From Biomaibacter acetigenes (lineage in GTDB: Bacteria > Bacillota > Thermosediminibacteria > Thermosediminibacterales > Tepidanaerobacteraceae): a DNA stretch of 64,000 nucleotides. Position numbers and translations under genes: made by a program. Under the pieces are notes generated by a model, which worked only from the letters and a program-made list of their open reading frames with translations, did not search any database and was not told the origin of the DNA. Below are positions 17,267 through 28,604 of the stretch, piece by piece (the stretch's first letter is position 1; every line of letters begins with the position of its first letter). The stretch spans positions 2,108,001 through 2,172,000 of the forward strand of contig NZ_CP033169.1 of NCBI RefSeq assembly GCF_003691585.1. The letters run 5' to 3'.

Positions 17267-18955
17267 CTATTTTTCTAGCTTTACTTCGGTATATTTCATG
17301 GAGAACTCACCGAAGAAAGGCAGTTCTACATTTTTAACATAAGGCTGAACCATAGAGTGTGTGGTATAGTGGTAGATGAACAGCCAGGGAGCTTCTTCCC
17401 GAGCGATACTTTCAGCTTTCTTGTAAAGCTCGGTGCGTTTGGCAGGATCTGTTTCTACCCTTGCCTGGGCCGTCAGGTCATCGAATTCCTTGTTGTTGAA
17501 GCCCGAATAATTTCCTTTAGGTCCAATATTGGAAGAATGCAGGAGCACATACAGGAAATTATCAGGATCTGGATAGTCAGCCACCCAGCCCATGCGGAAG
17601 AACGGAATCTCCAGCTTGTCGGTGGCGTCAAGCAATGCGCCCCAGTCGATGTTCTTTAATGAAACGTCGATTCCAACGTTCTTGAATTGGGATTGAAGCG
17701 CTTCGGCTATCCTCTTATGACCTTCGCTGGTATTGTAAACCAGCTCTACTTTCAAACCGTTGGGGTAACCGGCTTCCTTCATGAGGGCCTTAGCTTTTTC
17801 GGGATCGAAGGTATACTGCGGCTGTATGCTCTCATCGTATCCCATCATTCCCGGAGGCAGCACACCGGTGGCGGGCAGTGCTCTGCCGTTCCTCACCATG
17901 TCGATGAGGCCTTTACGGTCGATAGCATAGTTGAAAGCCTGGCGGAGAGCCTTGTTACCCTTAAAGGGGGCCTTTGTGAGGTTGAATCCATAGTAGTAGG
18001 TACCCAGCATTGCACGTTCCTGGAAACCTTCCTTCGTTTTAGCCTCCGCATAGTATGGATCATCAACTTCTTCGATCTGGTCAAAGTTACCCAGGCCAAA
18101 CTCTGTCCATTCCATGGCAAGGTCTGTTACAATCCTGAATTCCAGGCCATCCAGATATGGCAATTGATTGCCATCCTTGTCTTTCTTCCAGTAATCTTCG
18201 TTTTTGGAAAGAACAATCTTATCATCCTGGACCCACTGTTCAAACTTGAAAGGACCGGTTCCTACGGGATGGAAGTTGAACTGCTCTTTACCGTATTTTT
18301 CCACATCCTCCTTGGGAAGAACGTTAAAGGTGTTGTAAGCGAGAATGCTCAGGAAAGGTGCAAATGGATAATCTATTTCAATCTTCAGGGTGTAATCGTC
18401 GACCTTGGAAATACCTGCGATATGGTCGGTCTTACCATCCTGGTAATCTTTGTATCCTTTTATCATATCCAGGAAATATGCCCTGGGCGATTTAGTTTCC
18501 GGACTTAAGATGTAATTAAATGTCCATACCCAGTCGTCAGCTTTTACCTCACGGCCGCCATTGGCGGTAGGCTTGCCTTCAATGGTTTTATGGAAATGTA
18601 CGCCTTTTCTGAGATGGAACGTGTATGTCTTCTTATCCGGAGAGATATCCCACGACTCGGCCAGCAATGGCTGTACATTACCGTCCTTATCGTAATCCAC
18701 CAGGGTCTCGAATATCTGGTATATTATCCTTGAAGAAGATGTATCTGTAGCAAATACAGGGTCAAGCTTTGGAGGATTGGACATTATCGCCATTCGCAGT
18801 ATATTCTTGGGTGCTTCTGCCGCAGGCTGTTGTGATGGTTGCTGCTGTTGCTGTTCACTGCCGCTCTGCTGTGCAGGTTTTTGACCGCAGCCAGCAAGAG
18901 TCGTCACTACAAGTAAAAGCACTACTAATAACACAAGGCTTTTTTTGAACATCAA
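17267..18955 (-). CDS. oppA: Oligopeptide-binding lipoprotein OppA/DppA
   Basis: This 562-residue SBP_bac_5 protein has a signal peptide ending in lipobox LAGC (about residues 20-23) and a Gln/Pro-rich linker to about residue 48. The mature domain begins NILRMAIMSNPPKLDPVFATD. Family landmarks are the LAESWDISPDKKTYTFHLRKGVHFH strand region near residue 105 and PVGTGPFKFEQW near 225. Late in the protein comes RMGWVADYPDPDNFL. It captures peptides outside the membrane for OppBCDF, whose genes follow directly. It is first in the operon and separated from oppB by a stable hairpin, consistent with higher expression of the binding protein. Confidence 0.93.
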   Translation of the reverse strand: MMFKKSLVLLVVLLLVVTTLAGCGQKPAQQSGSEQQQQQPSQQPAAEAPKNILRMAIMSNPPKLDPVFATDTSSSRIIYQIFETLVDYDKDGNVQPLLAESWDISPDKKTYTFHLRKGVHFHKTIEGKPTANGGREVKADDWVWTFNYILSPETKSPRAYFLDMIKGYKDYQDGKTDHIAGISKVDDYTLKIEIDYPFAPFLSILAYNTFNVLPKEDVEKYGKEQFNFHPVGTGPFKFEQWVQDDKIVLSKNEDYWKKDKDGNQLPYLDGLEFRIVTDLAMEWTEFGLGNFDQIEEVDDPYYAEAKTKEGFQERAMLGTYYYGFNLTKAPFKGNKALRQAFNYAIDRKGLIDMVRNGRALPATGVLPPGMMGYDESIQPQYTFDPEKAKALMKEAGYPNGLKVELVYNTSEGHKRIAEALQSQFKNVGIDVSLKNIDWGALLDATDKLEIPFFRMGWVADYPDPDNFLYVLLHSSNIGPKGNYSGFNNKEFDDLTAQARVETDPAKRTELYKKAESIAREEAPWLFIYHYTTHSMVQPYVKNVELPFFGEFSMKYTEVKLEK

Positions 18956-19387
18956 ATCCCCTCCCGAAAAATATAATTAGATAAAAAATGTTGGAAAAAA
19001 TACTTAACTCATTTCTTATCTATTTAGATCCCCCCTTTCAAAGTTGCAAAAAATTAAATATTTTCGTCTTATCTCTTTAAATGTAAATCTAAATTTAATT
19101 AGACATTTAAATATTCGATAATAAATTTAAAAATCCTTCTATTGTGAGCTTACATTTTAATAAATTTAGATATTTTTTCATAATTGTATAATTATTCAGT
19201 TCTTTTAACGATTTACATCGTTAAAAAGTTGTTTTGTTTCCTGGTATTTTTTATCGGAACATACTTATTAAATATCCCGTTCTTTTCTTTGACTGTATAC
19301 TTATTCCGGTTTATATATTGCAACCCCCCTCACATAATATTTATATTACATGAGGGGGGTTTAATTGCTATTTCAAAAATTTTTAGT
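18956..19387. other. AT-rich intergenic region upstream of oppA
   Basis: These 432 bp between oppA (start 18955) and the gatB stop (19388) are strongly AT-rich. They should hold the opp promoter, but several equally weak -35/-10 candidates exist and I do not choose one. An 11-bp GC-rich hairpin lies at 19322-19361. Otherwise I see no gene and no repeat. Confidence 0.5.
19322..19361 (-). terminator. Probable terminator of gatCAB
   Basis: AACCCCCCTCA (19322-19332) pairs with TGAGGGGGGTT (19351-19361). It lies 26 bp past the gatB stop. The T-tract on the minus side is poor, so termination may be partial. Confidence 0.65.
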
Positions 19388-20815
19388 TCATCCAAGCAGT
19401 TTTTTCAATATGTCGTTGACCATTTGCGGATTTGCCTTTCCTTTTGTTTCCTTCATCATCTGGCCTACCAGAAATCCCATGGCTTTTTCCTTGCCGTTTT
19501 TATAGTCCTGGACTGATTTTGGATTTTCTTCAATAACCTTTTGGGCTATTTTTTCAAGTTCAGATTCATCAGATATCTGCACAAGCCCTTTTTCTTTGAC
19601 TATAGCCTCCGGGTCCTTTCCGGTTTCAAACATATCTCTAAAGACCTCTTTGGCTATTTTGCCGCTGATGGTGCCTTTATCTATCATGGAAAGCATACCG
19701 GCCAGTTGTTCCGGTCTGAACTTAATTTGTTCCACTTCCATTCCCTTTTCATTCATGAGGCCCATCATTTCCACCATTACCCAGTTGCTGACGGTTTTGG
19801 GGTCATGGTAGTGGGCGATACATTCCTCATAAAAGTCAGATAAAGCCTTGGAAGAAGTGATGACGCCGGCATCGTAAGCAGGAAGCCCAAAATCCTTCAT
19901 ATACCGTTCCTTTCGAGTATCGGGCAGTTCCGGAAGATTTGCCTTTATTTCCCTTATCCAGTCTCTGTCAATGACCATTGGCACCAGGTCCGGGTCGGGA
20001 AAATAACGGTAATCATGGGCTTCTTCCTTGCTCCTCATGGATACCGTTATGCCTCTTGCTTCATCCCACCTCCGGGTTTCCTGCACTAAAGAGCCACCAT
20101 CTTCCAGCACTTCCCTCTGCCTTTTTTCTTCATATTCCAGGCTGCGCCTTACGGCTTTAAAAGAACCCAGGTTTTTAATCTCTATTTTGGTGCCAAATTT
20201 TTCAGAACCCTCGGGTCTTATGGATATATTCACATCACACCTGAGGGATCCTTCCTCCATCTTGCAGTCGGAAACCTCGATGTACTGCAGGATGGATTTC
20301 AATTTATTGAGGTAAAGCCACGCCTCTTCCGGCGAGCGCATATCCGGTTCCGATACAATTTCTATAAGAGGCACTCCGGTGCGGTTCAAATCCACCAGAG
20401 AATAGCCCTTGCCCTCTTCATGGACCAGCTTGCCTGCATCCTCTTCCAGATGCACTCTGGTAATTCCGATGCGGCGGGTCTTTCCACCGGCTTCTATTTC
20501 AATATATCCTTTTTTTGCCAGAGGTAAATCGTACTGGGAAATCTGATATGCTTTGGGTAAATCTGGATAAAAATAATTCTTCCGGTCGAACTTGGAAAAG
20601 TCAGCTATTTCACAGTTTAAAGCAAGTCCCGCCTTTATGGCATACTCTACCGCCTTTTTATTTGCCACCGGAAGCACTCCGGGCATTCCAAGGCAAATGG
20701 GACAGCAGTGGGTATTGGGATCCCCGCCGAATTCCGTAGAACATCCGCAAAACACCTTGGACTTCGTAAAAAGCTCCACATGCACTTCAAGTCCTATGAT
20801 CGTTTCGTAGTTCAT
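19388..20815 (-). CDS. gatB: Asp-tRNA(Asn)/Glu-tRNA(Gln) amidotransferase subunit B
   Basis: This 475-residue GatB is full length. It starts [20 protein letters not shown] and has the zinc-binding cysteines in [10 protein letters not shown] and [11 protein letters not shown]. The cradle domain includes SVRMDHAS-independent family motifs such as LEEDAGKL and [17 protein letters not shown]. The C-terminal helical YqeY-like tail ([22 protein letters not shown]) binds tRNA. GatB activates the mischarged Glu-tRNA(Gln) or Asp-tRNA(Asn) by phosphorylation before ammonia transfer from GatA. It is the last gene of gatC-A-B, 14 bp after gatA. Confidence 0.96.
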   Translation of the reverse strand: MNYETIIGLEVHVELFTKSKVFCGCSTEFGGDPNTHCCPICLGMPGVLPVANKKAVEYAIKAGLALNCEIADFSKFDRKNYFYPDLPKAYQISQYDLPLAKKGYIEIEAGGKTRRIGITRVHLEEDAGKLVHEEGKGYSLVDLNRTGVPLIEIVSEPDMRSPEEAWLYLNKLKSILQYIEVSDCKMEEGSLRCDVNISIRPEGSEKFGTKIEIKNLGSFKAVRRSLEYEEKRQREVLEDGGSLVQETRRWDEARGITVSMRSKEEAHDYRYFPDPDLVPMVIDRDWIREIKANLPELPDTRKERYMKDFGLPAYDAGVITSSKALSDFYEECIAHYHDPKTVSNWVMVEMMGLMNEKGMEVEQIKFRPEQLAGMLSMIDKGTISGKIAKEVFRDMFETGKDPEAIVKEKGLVQISDESELEKIAQKVIEENPKSVQDYKNGKEKAMGFLVGQMMKETKGKANPQMVNDILKKLLG

Positions 20816-20829
20816 GTCATCACCTCCAA

Positions 20830-22278
<1,449 letters not shown>

Positions 22279-22302
22279 AACCTTAACCTCCAATCTGCAA
22301 AG

Positions 22303-22593
22303 TTATTCCTCAATAATCCTGGGCACTCTGAAGAAGTTTTCATCCCTGTCGGGAGCATTTTTTAATGTTTCTTTCAGCGGAAGGCTTTCCCAAATTCTGT
22401 CTTCCCGGAAAACATTTTTAATGGGTATCACGTGGGCGGTGGGCTGCACTTGGCTGGTATCAAGTTCGTTGAGTTTCTCCATGTAATCCAGGATGGAATT
22501 CAATTTCTCCGTCATTTCGGCTTTTTCTTCTTCTGAAAGATAAAGCCTTGCAAGATTTGCCACATGCTCCACTGTTTCTTTTGTGATTCTCAT
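22303..22593 (-). CDS. gatC: Asp-tRNA(Asn)/Glu-tRNA(Gln) amidotransferase subunit C
   Basis: This 96-residue protein begins MRITKETVEHVANLARLYLS and has the helical GatC pattern ending near PDRDENFFRVPRII. GatC wraps around the GatA-GatB interface and stabilises GatA. It is the first gene of gatC-A-B and has an AAAGAGGTG ribosome binding site. It lies 17 bp downstream of the NlpC/P60 gene in the same orientation, so the four may be cotranscribed. Confidence 0.94.
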   Translation of the reverse strand: MRITKETVEHVANLARLYLSEEEKAEMTEKLNSILDYMEKLNELDTSQVQPTAHVIPIKNVFREDRIWESLPLKETLKNAPDRDENFFRVPRIIEE

Positions 22594-22610
22594 GCTTTCA
22601 CCTCTTTTAG

Positions 22611-23441
22611 CTATAATCTATACCGCCTGGCCTCGATATATTTTTTATCGAGGTCTTCCCGGTAATTTTCAGCTTCGGGATTGAAACTGTTTATGGCAAC
22701 ACCGGTTTTACCGGAGCTATGGATGTATTCCCCGTTTCCTATATAAATGCCTATATGAGAAGGACCCGGTGCATAAGTGCTGAAAAACACCGCATCACCT
22801 TTTTCAAGGTCTTCGCGCTTTTCTATTACCTCTCCCACCTCGAACTGCTGGTCCGCATCCCGGGGTAGCTTGTATCCGTTCATTAAAAAGAGTGTTTGTA
22901 CAAAACCCGAACAGTCAAAACCGTAAGGGGTGGTGCCTCCCCAGAAATAGGGCAGGCCTATAAATCTTTTGCCGGTTTCGATAATGTTGTCATAGCTTCC
23001 CTTCGGAATTTCGCCGAAAGATGATATCACAAATCCCGCATTTTTGGACAGCAAACCTGCCTGTCCACCGGGTAAAGCCACAATATAATATCCGGCATTT
23101 TCCCCGACAAGTCTTAGCATGGTAGCCATCACCGCTCCGTTTATTGCTCTATAGTCCGTGACAGACAGGATCGGCGAAAAGCTTTCGGTAACCAGCACAT
23201 GAGGGCTTTCCAGCCATTTGTGCCACTTCCGCTCATCCACCGCGTCCACATCCTTGGAGTGAATCCAGCCCTTGTATTCGTCAGACATTTCTATGTAATA
23301 CCAGCTATCTTCTTCTTTAAGAATCCTGACGGGCTCCGAAAGCCTGGCCTGGGTAACCACACTTTCTCCCAGAATCTTATAGGGTTTTTCTCCCAGGTTG
23401 CAGAATTCCGGTTTTATAAATCCAAATTCCGCCCTGACCAC
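22611..23441 (-). CDS. NlpC/P60 cysteine peptidase with N-terminal SH3-like domains
   Basis: The protein has 276 residues from the GTG at 23441, with a GGGGG site 8 nt upstream. Residues about 15-150 hold two bacterial SH3-like units (SWYYIEMSDEYKGWIHSKD is part of the first). The C-terminal NlpC/P60 domain has the catalytic Cys in GFDCSGFVQ near 185 and the catalytic His in SHIGIYIGNGEYIHSSG near 238. Architecture and length fit YkfC-type gamma-D-glutamyl-L-diamino acid endopeptidases, which trim cell-wall peptides. No signal peptide is visible, so it may act on recycled muropeptides in the cytoplasm, as YkfC is thought to do. Confidence 0.85.
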   Translation of the reverse strand: MVRAEFGFIKPEFCNLGEKPYKILGESVVTQARLSEPVRILKEEDSWYYIEMSDEYKGWIHSKDVDAVDERKWHKWLESPHVLVTESFSPILSVTDYRAINGAVMATMLRLVGENAGYYIVALPGGQAGLLSKNAGFVISSFGEIPKGSYDNIIETGKRFIGLPYFWGGTTPYGFDCSGFVQTLFLMNGYKLPRDADQQFEVGEVIEKREDLEKGDAVFFSTYAPGPSHIGIYIGNGEYIHSSGKTGVAINSFNPEAENYREDLDKKYIEARRYRL

Positions 23442-23666
23442 TCTTCGACCCCCTTCTACTTTTAACTTTTATAATTTTATCATTTTGCGGCATTTTATAC
23501 AACTGCGTGGAAAGATTATAGCAAGGAAAGATTATATGGAAAGGCTGATTTTTAAATCCTACAATGGATTGGATTCTCATGTTAGAATGATATTGAAATA
23601 GTAGGGAAAATATAGTTATAATAATATCAAATTAACAAAAATGATTTAGCAAGGAGCTGAAATAAG

Positions 23667-24643
<977 letters not shown>

Positions 24644-24661
24644 TGCAATGATACACTTCGG

Positions 24662-25438
24662 TCATGCAAGGCATATCTTTACTATTTCCGCTAATTCGAT
24701 GCTATCGGGTTTTACCTTGCACCTGTAAGCGAAAATATCCACCCCCGCCCGGGCGGCTGCTCTCAAAGCCTTTCCGAAGTCCTGGTCCATGGCATCGTTC
24801 GGGGAAAAAAATTTCGCATCCTCCCGCTGTATGACAAAAAATACGCCCGCTCCGAAGCCCTCTCGCTTTGCCTCTATAAGTTCCAGGAGGTGCTTTGTTC
24901 CCCTTTCAGTAGGGGCATCCGGAAAGCGGGCAATACTTTTTTCCACCAGGGTTACCCCTTTAATTCCATATAATATTTTATACCGCCTTTTTCTGCCTTA
25001 TCATGAGTACCTTCCTTTTCTATTTCTACCGGAACTTTATTACTTGTACCAAGGCCTATGTCAAATCTACTTTTTTTAAATGTTACCCTCGGATCTCACA
25101 AAATCATATTCAAACAATTTATCGATGTCCTTTTTATTATGTTCAAATGTATTGATGCCTTGTTCTAAAAAAGCTTTCACCAGTTTATTCGGCAGTAAGG
25201 AATCTATTGAGACAAGCTTGCCGTCTTTATAAGCCATGATGATATCATATTTAAACTTTCTGAGAGGATTTTCCAATTCTCTCAATATTACCACAGTCCC
25301 CGGTGTTAGAAGCTCTTTTAACCTGCCGCTGTTGGGAACATGGACTTTGATGCTTTCTCCCTTAAGATTCACTTTAGCCACAAATCTGTTGAGCCTTTGT
25401 TCAAAAATAGCATGAACTTTTTTCCCAGGAATTATCAT
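24662..25438 (-). pseudogene. sfsA: SfsA-like DNA/RNA nuclease or sugar-fermentation protein, frameshifted
   Basis: From the ATG at 25438 (GGAG 10 nt upstream) the protein begins MIIPGKKVHAIFEQRLNRF, and VHVPNSGRLKELL follows, typical of SfsA. An extra G in a GGG run near 25085 shifts the frame after FVRSE. The correct frame then gives KKSRFDIGLGTSNKVPVEIE, and a lost G near 24955 shifts it back to VEKSIARFPDAPTERGTKHL and the C-terminus at 24662. Reassembled length is about 258 residues, slightly above the usual 230-240. SfsA proteins have a PD-(D/E)XK nuclease-like fold with an OB-like N-terminus. The gene stands alone, convergent with trpS. Confidence 0.85.
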
Positions 25439-25512
25439 GAAATCAGCACTCCTGTTTTGATACAATAATTTTAATATTAATTACCGCCTCCTGTTTCCAG
25501 CTCAAGAGCAAA

Positions 25513-25583
25513 AGCCTCACTAAACGGGTGCTTTCGGCCATCTCCGGCAGTGGAATTGGCTTCTACGCCAAAATTATTCTTAC
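25513..25583 (+). repeat. Dispersed 60-70 nt intergenic repeat, copy B
   Basis: This copy runs from GCCTCACTAAACGGGTGC to AAAATTATTCTTA. It aligns with copy C over its full length, with about three quarters of positions identical, and shares the two identical central blocks with copy A on the other strand. Its right end supplies the TAA stop of the DUF6391-like gene (25582-25580). Confidence 0.75.
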
Positions 25584-26284
25584 GATAGAAAAAACCAGGA
25601 GCCTCTCCCGCCGGCGGTGGTCCTTATGAAATACGTGCGGTTGGGATTCACCATTATCTCAAAAGGGAAACCGAAGGCCGTCGGTTTTCCGTATATATCC
25701 AGCACATCCATGTCTCTTACATCGGGATAGGTTGTAAAAAATTTCTGGAGTATTTTTCCAAAAGGCTTTGCCAGTAAGTTTGCCGCAAGAAAAGCCAGTA
25801 TTATATTTAGCAAAGATATATGATGAAAAAATATTAAAACCAGGATAAACACCAGGGAGAACAGGAAACTTGCGGCAGCCATGGATGTGCCGCAACGGGG
25901 ATGTACAGCAAGATATGTTTCACCCCGGGCCATTCTGTAGTGACCCTCTCTGGCGGCATCCAGCACCTCATAAGGTGACGGTAGGTCAGGACCGGATATA
26001 GAAAAACCGTTGGAATACGCAAGACCCCCTATCCTCAATGGCCTGCCGTAGCGCTGTTCCAGGATATTTACCGTGGCATGCTCGAGACTATGGTTTTTCC
26101 TGATCCTTTTATCGGCAGCAATCTTCATTATCTGCCACGGGATTGTAAAAACGTTATAAAAGGAATTAAAAATAAGAACATAAGGGAGTAAAAATAAAAT
26201 TCCTATACCAAAAAACACCATTACCGGAACAATAAGATATGGAAATATTACCAGTAGCATGACCAATAACAACAAAAAAGGCAT
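25580..26284 (-). CDS. DUF6391-like membrane protein
   Basis: The protein has 234 residues. Three hydrophobic segments lie at residues 1-45 and two more near 145-190. Between them is a soluble stretch with NHSLEHATVNILEQRYG near residue 65, and before the later spans TYLAVHPRCGTSMAAASF. The H-x3-H and HPxCGT motifs are the conserved landmarks I associate with DUF6391. Two histidine-containing motifs suggest metal binding, but no function is known to me. The last residues (TTAGGRGSWFFLS) look unlike the family, and the stop codon comes from the adjacent repeat, so the C-terminus may be altered by that insertion. Confidence 0.7.
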   Translation of the reverse strand: MPFLLLLVMLLVIFPYLIVPVMVFFGIGILFLLPYVLIFNSFYNVFTIPWQIMKIAADKRIRKNHSLEHATVNILEQRYGRPLRIGGLAYSNGFSISGPDLPSPYEVLDAAREGHYRMARGETYLAVHPRCGTSMAAASFLFSLVFILVLIFFHHISLLNIILAFLAANLLAKPFGKILQKFFTTYPDVRDMDVLDIYGKPTAFGFPFEIMVNPNRTYFIRTTAGGRGSWFFLS

Positions 26285-26455
26285 AAATTTATCACCGTCT
26301 TTTATTTCATTTACAATTATAATTATAGCAGATTAACAATAGGATATAAATATACCTTGCTTTATATGATTATAGTAAAAAGCAGTGGAATATCATCCCA
26401 ATTTAGTTTATAATTATTATAAGTTGAGAAAAATAACATAAGGGGGGAGAATCAA

Positions 26456-26873
26456 ATGCTTATCAGGGGAATCATGGTTAAAAAGCAGGATGTGTCTTTC
26501 TTATCACAAGATGACACATTAAAGCAGGCTCTCACACGGTTGGAAGAAAAGGGTTATACTACTTTCCCCGTCCTTGACGGCAATAAATTTTCAGGTATCA
26601 TAACCCGCAGAAAAATATTTGAGACCTTCTTTAAGGGAAACTTCTCCGATAGGGAAGAATTTTTGAACACCATGAGGGTCAAAGATATACAAAGGTACCC
26701 TTGCCCGCTTAACTTCCCTTATTGTAGAAAATGATGCTAATATAGTGGGCATGGCCACCTTTGACGCCGAAGTCATGAACCTCAAGTTTGTGGAATTGAA
26801 AGTGGATACCGGCAACATAAACGAGCTTAGAGAAAATCTAATGAAAAACGGATTTAAAGTGTGGGAAGGATAA
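26456..26873 (+). pseudogene. CBS-ACT domain protein (AcuB-like), internally deleted and frameshifted
   Basis: The start is ATG 26456 with AGGGGGGAGA upstream. Residues 1 to about 60 form one CBS domain (DTLKQALTRLEEKGYTTFPV, then GNKFSGIITRRKIFETFF). After MRVKDIQ the frame changes at about 26692. The new frame reads KGTLARLTSLIVENDANIVG and continues as an ACT domain to KVWEG and TAA at 26871. Full-length relatives have CBS-CBS-ACT, about 210 residues, so a second CBS domain of about 60 codons is missing at the join as well. This is therefore more than a simple base-call error, unless the assembly lost a segment here. Confidence 0.7.
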
Positions 26874-26921
26874 ATATGAAAGTAGTAACAGTAAAGTAAT
26901 ACTTAACGGAGGTAAGATTCC

Positions 26922-27425
26922 ATGGAAACTTTTGACCTTATTAAACAGAGGCACAGTGTACGCTCTTATAAATCATACCCGGTGGAACAGGAGAAAATTG
27001 ATAAAATTCTAGAAGCGGCAAGGTTAGCTCCTACTGCGGCAAACAGACAGGCTTTTAAAATCATGGTGATCCACACTGCCGGCAAGGAAGAGGAACTAAA
27101 AAAAATCTATAATAGAGACTGGTTTGTAAAAGCCCCTGTAATCATAGGGATTTTCTCCATTCCTGATAAAGCCTGGGTGAGAAGCGACGGCAAAAATTAC
27201 GGTGATATCGATGCGGCTATCGTCATGGACCACATCATCCTGGCAGCTACCGACCTGGGCCTTGGAACTTGCTGGATAGGGGCATTTAACCCTATTGCCG
27301 TAAAAGAAGTTCTAAAACCGGAACCGGGATTAGAACCCATAGCCTTTACTCCCATAGGATATGCCGAAACCCACGAGTTTAAGAAGATAAGGAAAAACAT
27401 GGATGAGCTTGTAATTATGAAATAA
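26922..27425 (+). CDS. Nitroreductase family FMN protein
   Basis: This 167-residue protein begins METFDLIKQRHSVRSYKSYP. The RHSVRSY motif binds the FMN phosphate and ribityl chain, and the AARLAPTAANRQAFKIMVI segment and the later LAATDLGLGTCWIGAFNP are typical of small clostridial nitroreductases. These enzymes reduce nitro compounds, quinones or flavins with NAD(P)H; the natural substrate here is unknown. It has a GGAGG ribosome binding site and sits downstream of the damaged CBS-ACT gene with a 48-bp gap. It is followed by repeat copy C and then a terminator. Confidence 0.9.
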   Translation: METFDLIKQRHSVRSYKSYPVEQEKIDKILEAARLAPTAANRQAFKIMVIHTAGKEEELKKIYNRDWFVKAPVIIGIFSIPDKAWVRSDGKNYGDIDAAIVMDHIILAATDLGLGTCWIGAFNPIAVKEVLKPEPGLEPIAFTPIGYAETHEFKKIRKNMDELVIMK

Positions 27426-27434
27426 GAACGGTAC

Positions 27435-27505
27435 GGCTTCACTAAACGGTGCTTTTGGCCATCTCCCGACAGAGGTTCCAATCTTTACACCGAAATTATT
27501 CTTAT
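27435..27505 (+). repeat. Dispersed 60-70 nt intergenic repeat, copy C
   Basis: This copy begins 10 bp after the nitroreductase stop with GCTTCACTAAACGGTGC and ends AAATTATTCTTA. It is the most diverged copy but colinear with copy B. It lies just before the terminator hairpin. Confidence 0.7.
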
Positions 27506-27516
27506 TTAAATTAATG

Positions 27517-27561
27517 GCGCTTGAAAGGTCTCATCTTAATCGTTGGCCTTCAAGCGCTTTT
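27517..27561 (+). terminator. Terminator after the nitroreductase (possibly bidirectional)
   Basis: GCGCTTGAAAGG (27517-27528) pairs with CCTTCAAGCGC (27547-27557), followed by TTTTAAAATT. It is placed between the convergent nitroreductase and thioredoxin-like genes. Confidence 0.8.
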
Positions 27562-27610
27562 AAAATTAGCAAAGTCAATATAAAATCCTGGCAGAGAGCC
27601 ATTATTTTAA

Positions 27611-28177
27611 TTACTTTTTAAATTTTTCCGACAGGGGTATACCACCCAAACCTATGTTATCAGGATTGTTTTCTCTAATGATTTTCAAAAATTCTTCTGC
27701 TATCATATTATAGTATTTCCCCTGCCGGTATTCCCGCCGAGCTACGATAATATCCGGCTGATAACCTTTTTCGTAGATTATTTTTATCTTTTGAGGGATT
27801 TCCACAAAAGAACCTAACTCACTAAAATTCTCATCATAAAATACGAAGGTGGGTATTCTGGGTTTCCCTTCATATCTATATTTTTCAAGGAAATCCTCAT
27901 GACCTTCCCTGGGAAGAATGGCGTATTTTATGTTCTTGTTTTCTTCGGCCATCTTTACGAGCGCCGGAACACTCACGACACAATCAGGACACCAGGTTTC
28001 CGCAAAAATCAGCACATTTATTTCCCTACCTATGCTCTTTATCCGCCCTTTTATGTCCTCTGAAAAATGAAGGTTATTATAGATTTCATGAAGTTTTAAA
28101 TATGATTTTTCATCGGCGCCTTTTAAAAAATCACTATATATTACCCCTTTTTCAAACATTTCCTGAACATCCATCAT
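27611..28177 (-). CDS. Thioredoxin-family protein
   Basis: This 188-residue protein has a thioredoxin-like fold. The active-site motif is AETWCPDCVVSVPALVKMAE (WCPDC) near residue 58, preceded by a beta-strand (INVLIFAET). The cis-Pro region is GKPRIPTFVFYDENF. The N-terminal 40 residues are helical. There is no signal peptide, so it is cytoplasmic. Firmicute relatives are annotated only as thioredoxin family proteins; a disulfide reductase role is likely from the CxxC pair, but the partner is unknown. It has AAGGATG upstream of the ATG and is transcribed alone. Confidence 0.85.
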   Translation of the reverse strand: MMDVQEMFEKGVIYSDFLKGADEKSYLKLHEIYNNLHFSEDIKGRIKSIGREINVLIFAETWCPDCVVSVPALVKMAEENKNIKYAILPREGHEDFLEKYRYEGKPRIPTFVFYDENFSELGSFVEIPQKIKIIYEKGYQPDIIVARREYRQGKYYNMIAEEFLKIIRENNPDNIGLGGIPLSEKFKK

Positions 28178-28311
28178 GAATTCATCCTTCCTATTTCTTT
28201 TAAAATCATTATAATGTTTCTTAAAATAATTATATCATCCCTCAATAAAGCTTCCAAATACTTTTTTTCAATAATAATAGTTTCATTAAAGTTAAGCTTT
28301 TTCTCTTTTTG

Positions 28312-28349
28312 TTGACACCACAAAGAATCGGTGATATCATTATGATATC
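28312..28349 (+). promoter_or_regulatory. Promoter with overlapping operator of the toxin-antitoxin operon
   Basis: TTGACA (28312-28317) and TATCAT (28335-28340) are 17 bp apart. GATATCATTATGATATC (28333-28349) is a perfect 17-bp palindrome that covers the -10 box. This fits autorepression by the ribbon-helix-helix antitoxin encoded just downstream. Confidence 0.8.
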
Positions 28350-28370
28350 TAAATAATGGGGGTGGTGTAT

Positions 28371-28604
28371 TTGCCCGATGTCTTAATTAGAAAAGTTCCT
28401 GAAGAAATCTTAAACAAACTTAAGGATAGAGCCAAATCCAAAAACACTTCCCTTCAGAAAGAAATTCTTTCGGTCCTGGAAGAAGCCGCAAATTACGATA
28501 TCAATGAAACGGTGCGGGTATCTGAAAATATCAGAAAAAAACTGTCTTCCGAAAAGTTTTTTTCGAACTCTGTCGATCTAATCCGTGAGGATAGAGAGCG
28601 ATGA
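28371..28604 (+). CDS. FitA/VapB-like ribbon-helix-helix antitoxin
   Basis: This is a small protein of about 77 residues. I choose TTG 28371 because GGGGGTGG lies 5 nt upstream; an ATG at 28356 would put that site inside the gene. The N-terminal beta-strand DVLIRKVP and the helices EEILNKLKDRAKSKNTSLQ and KEILSVLEEAANY form an RHH DNA-binding domain of FitA type. The C-terminal charged tail is the usual toxin-wrapping part. Its stop overlaps the toxin start as ATGA. It should neutralise the PIN toxin and repress the operon through the palindrome at 28333-28349. Confidence 0.85.
   Translation: MPDVLIRKVPEEILNKLKDRAKSKNTSLQKEILSVLEEAANYDINETVRVSENIRKKLSSEKFFSNSVDLIREDRER

Noticed and set aside
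17687-18508. 273-codon open frame on the plus strand
   Set aside because: It lies wholly antisense to intact oppA, has no ribosome binding site and shows no family resemblance.
23540-23666. T-box leader upstream of trpS
   Set aside because: I looked for the TGGnACCGCG core and a long leader; neither is present in this short AT-rich spacer.
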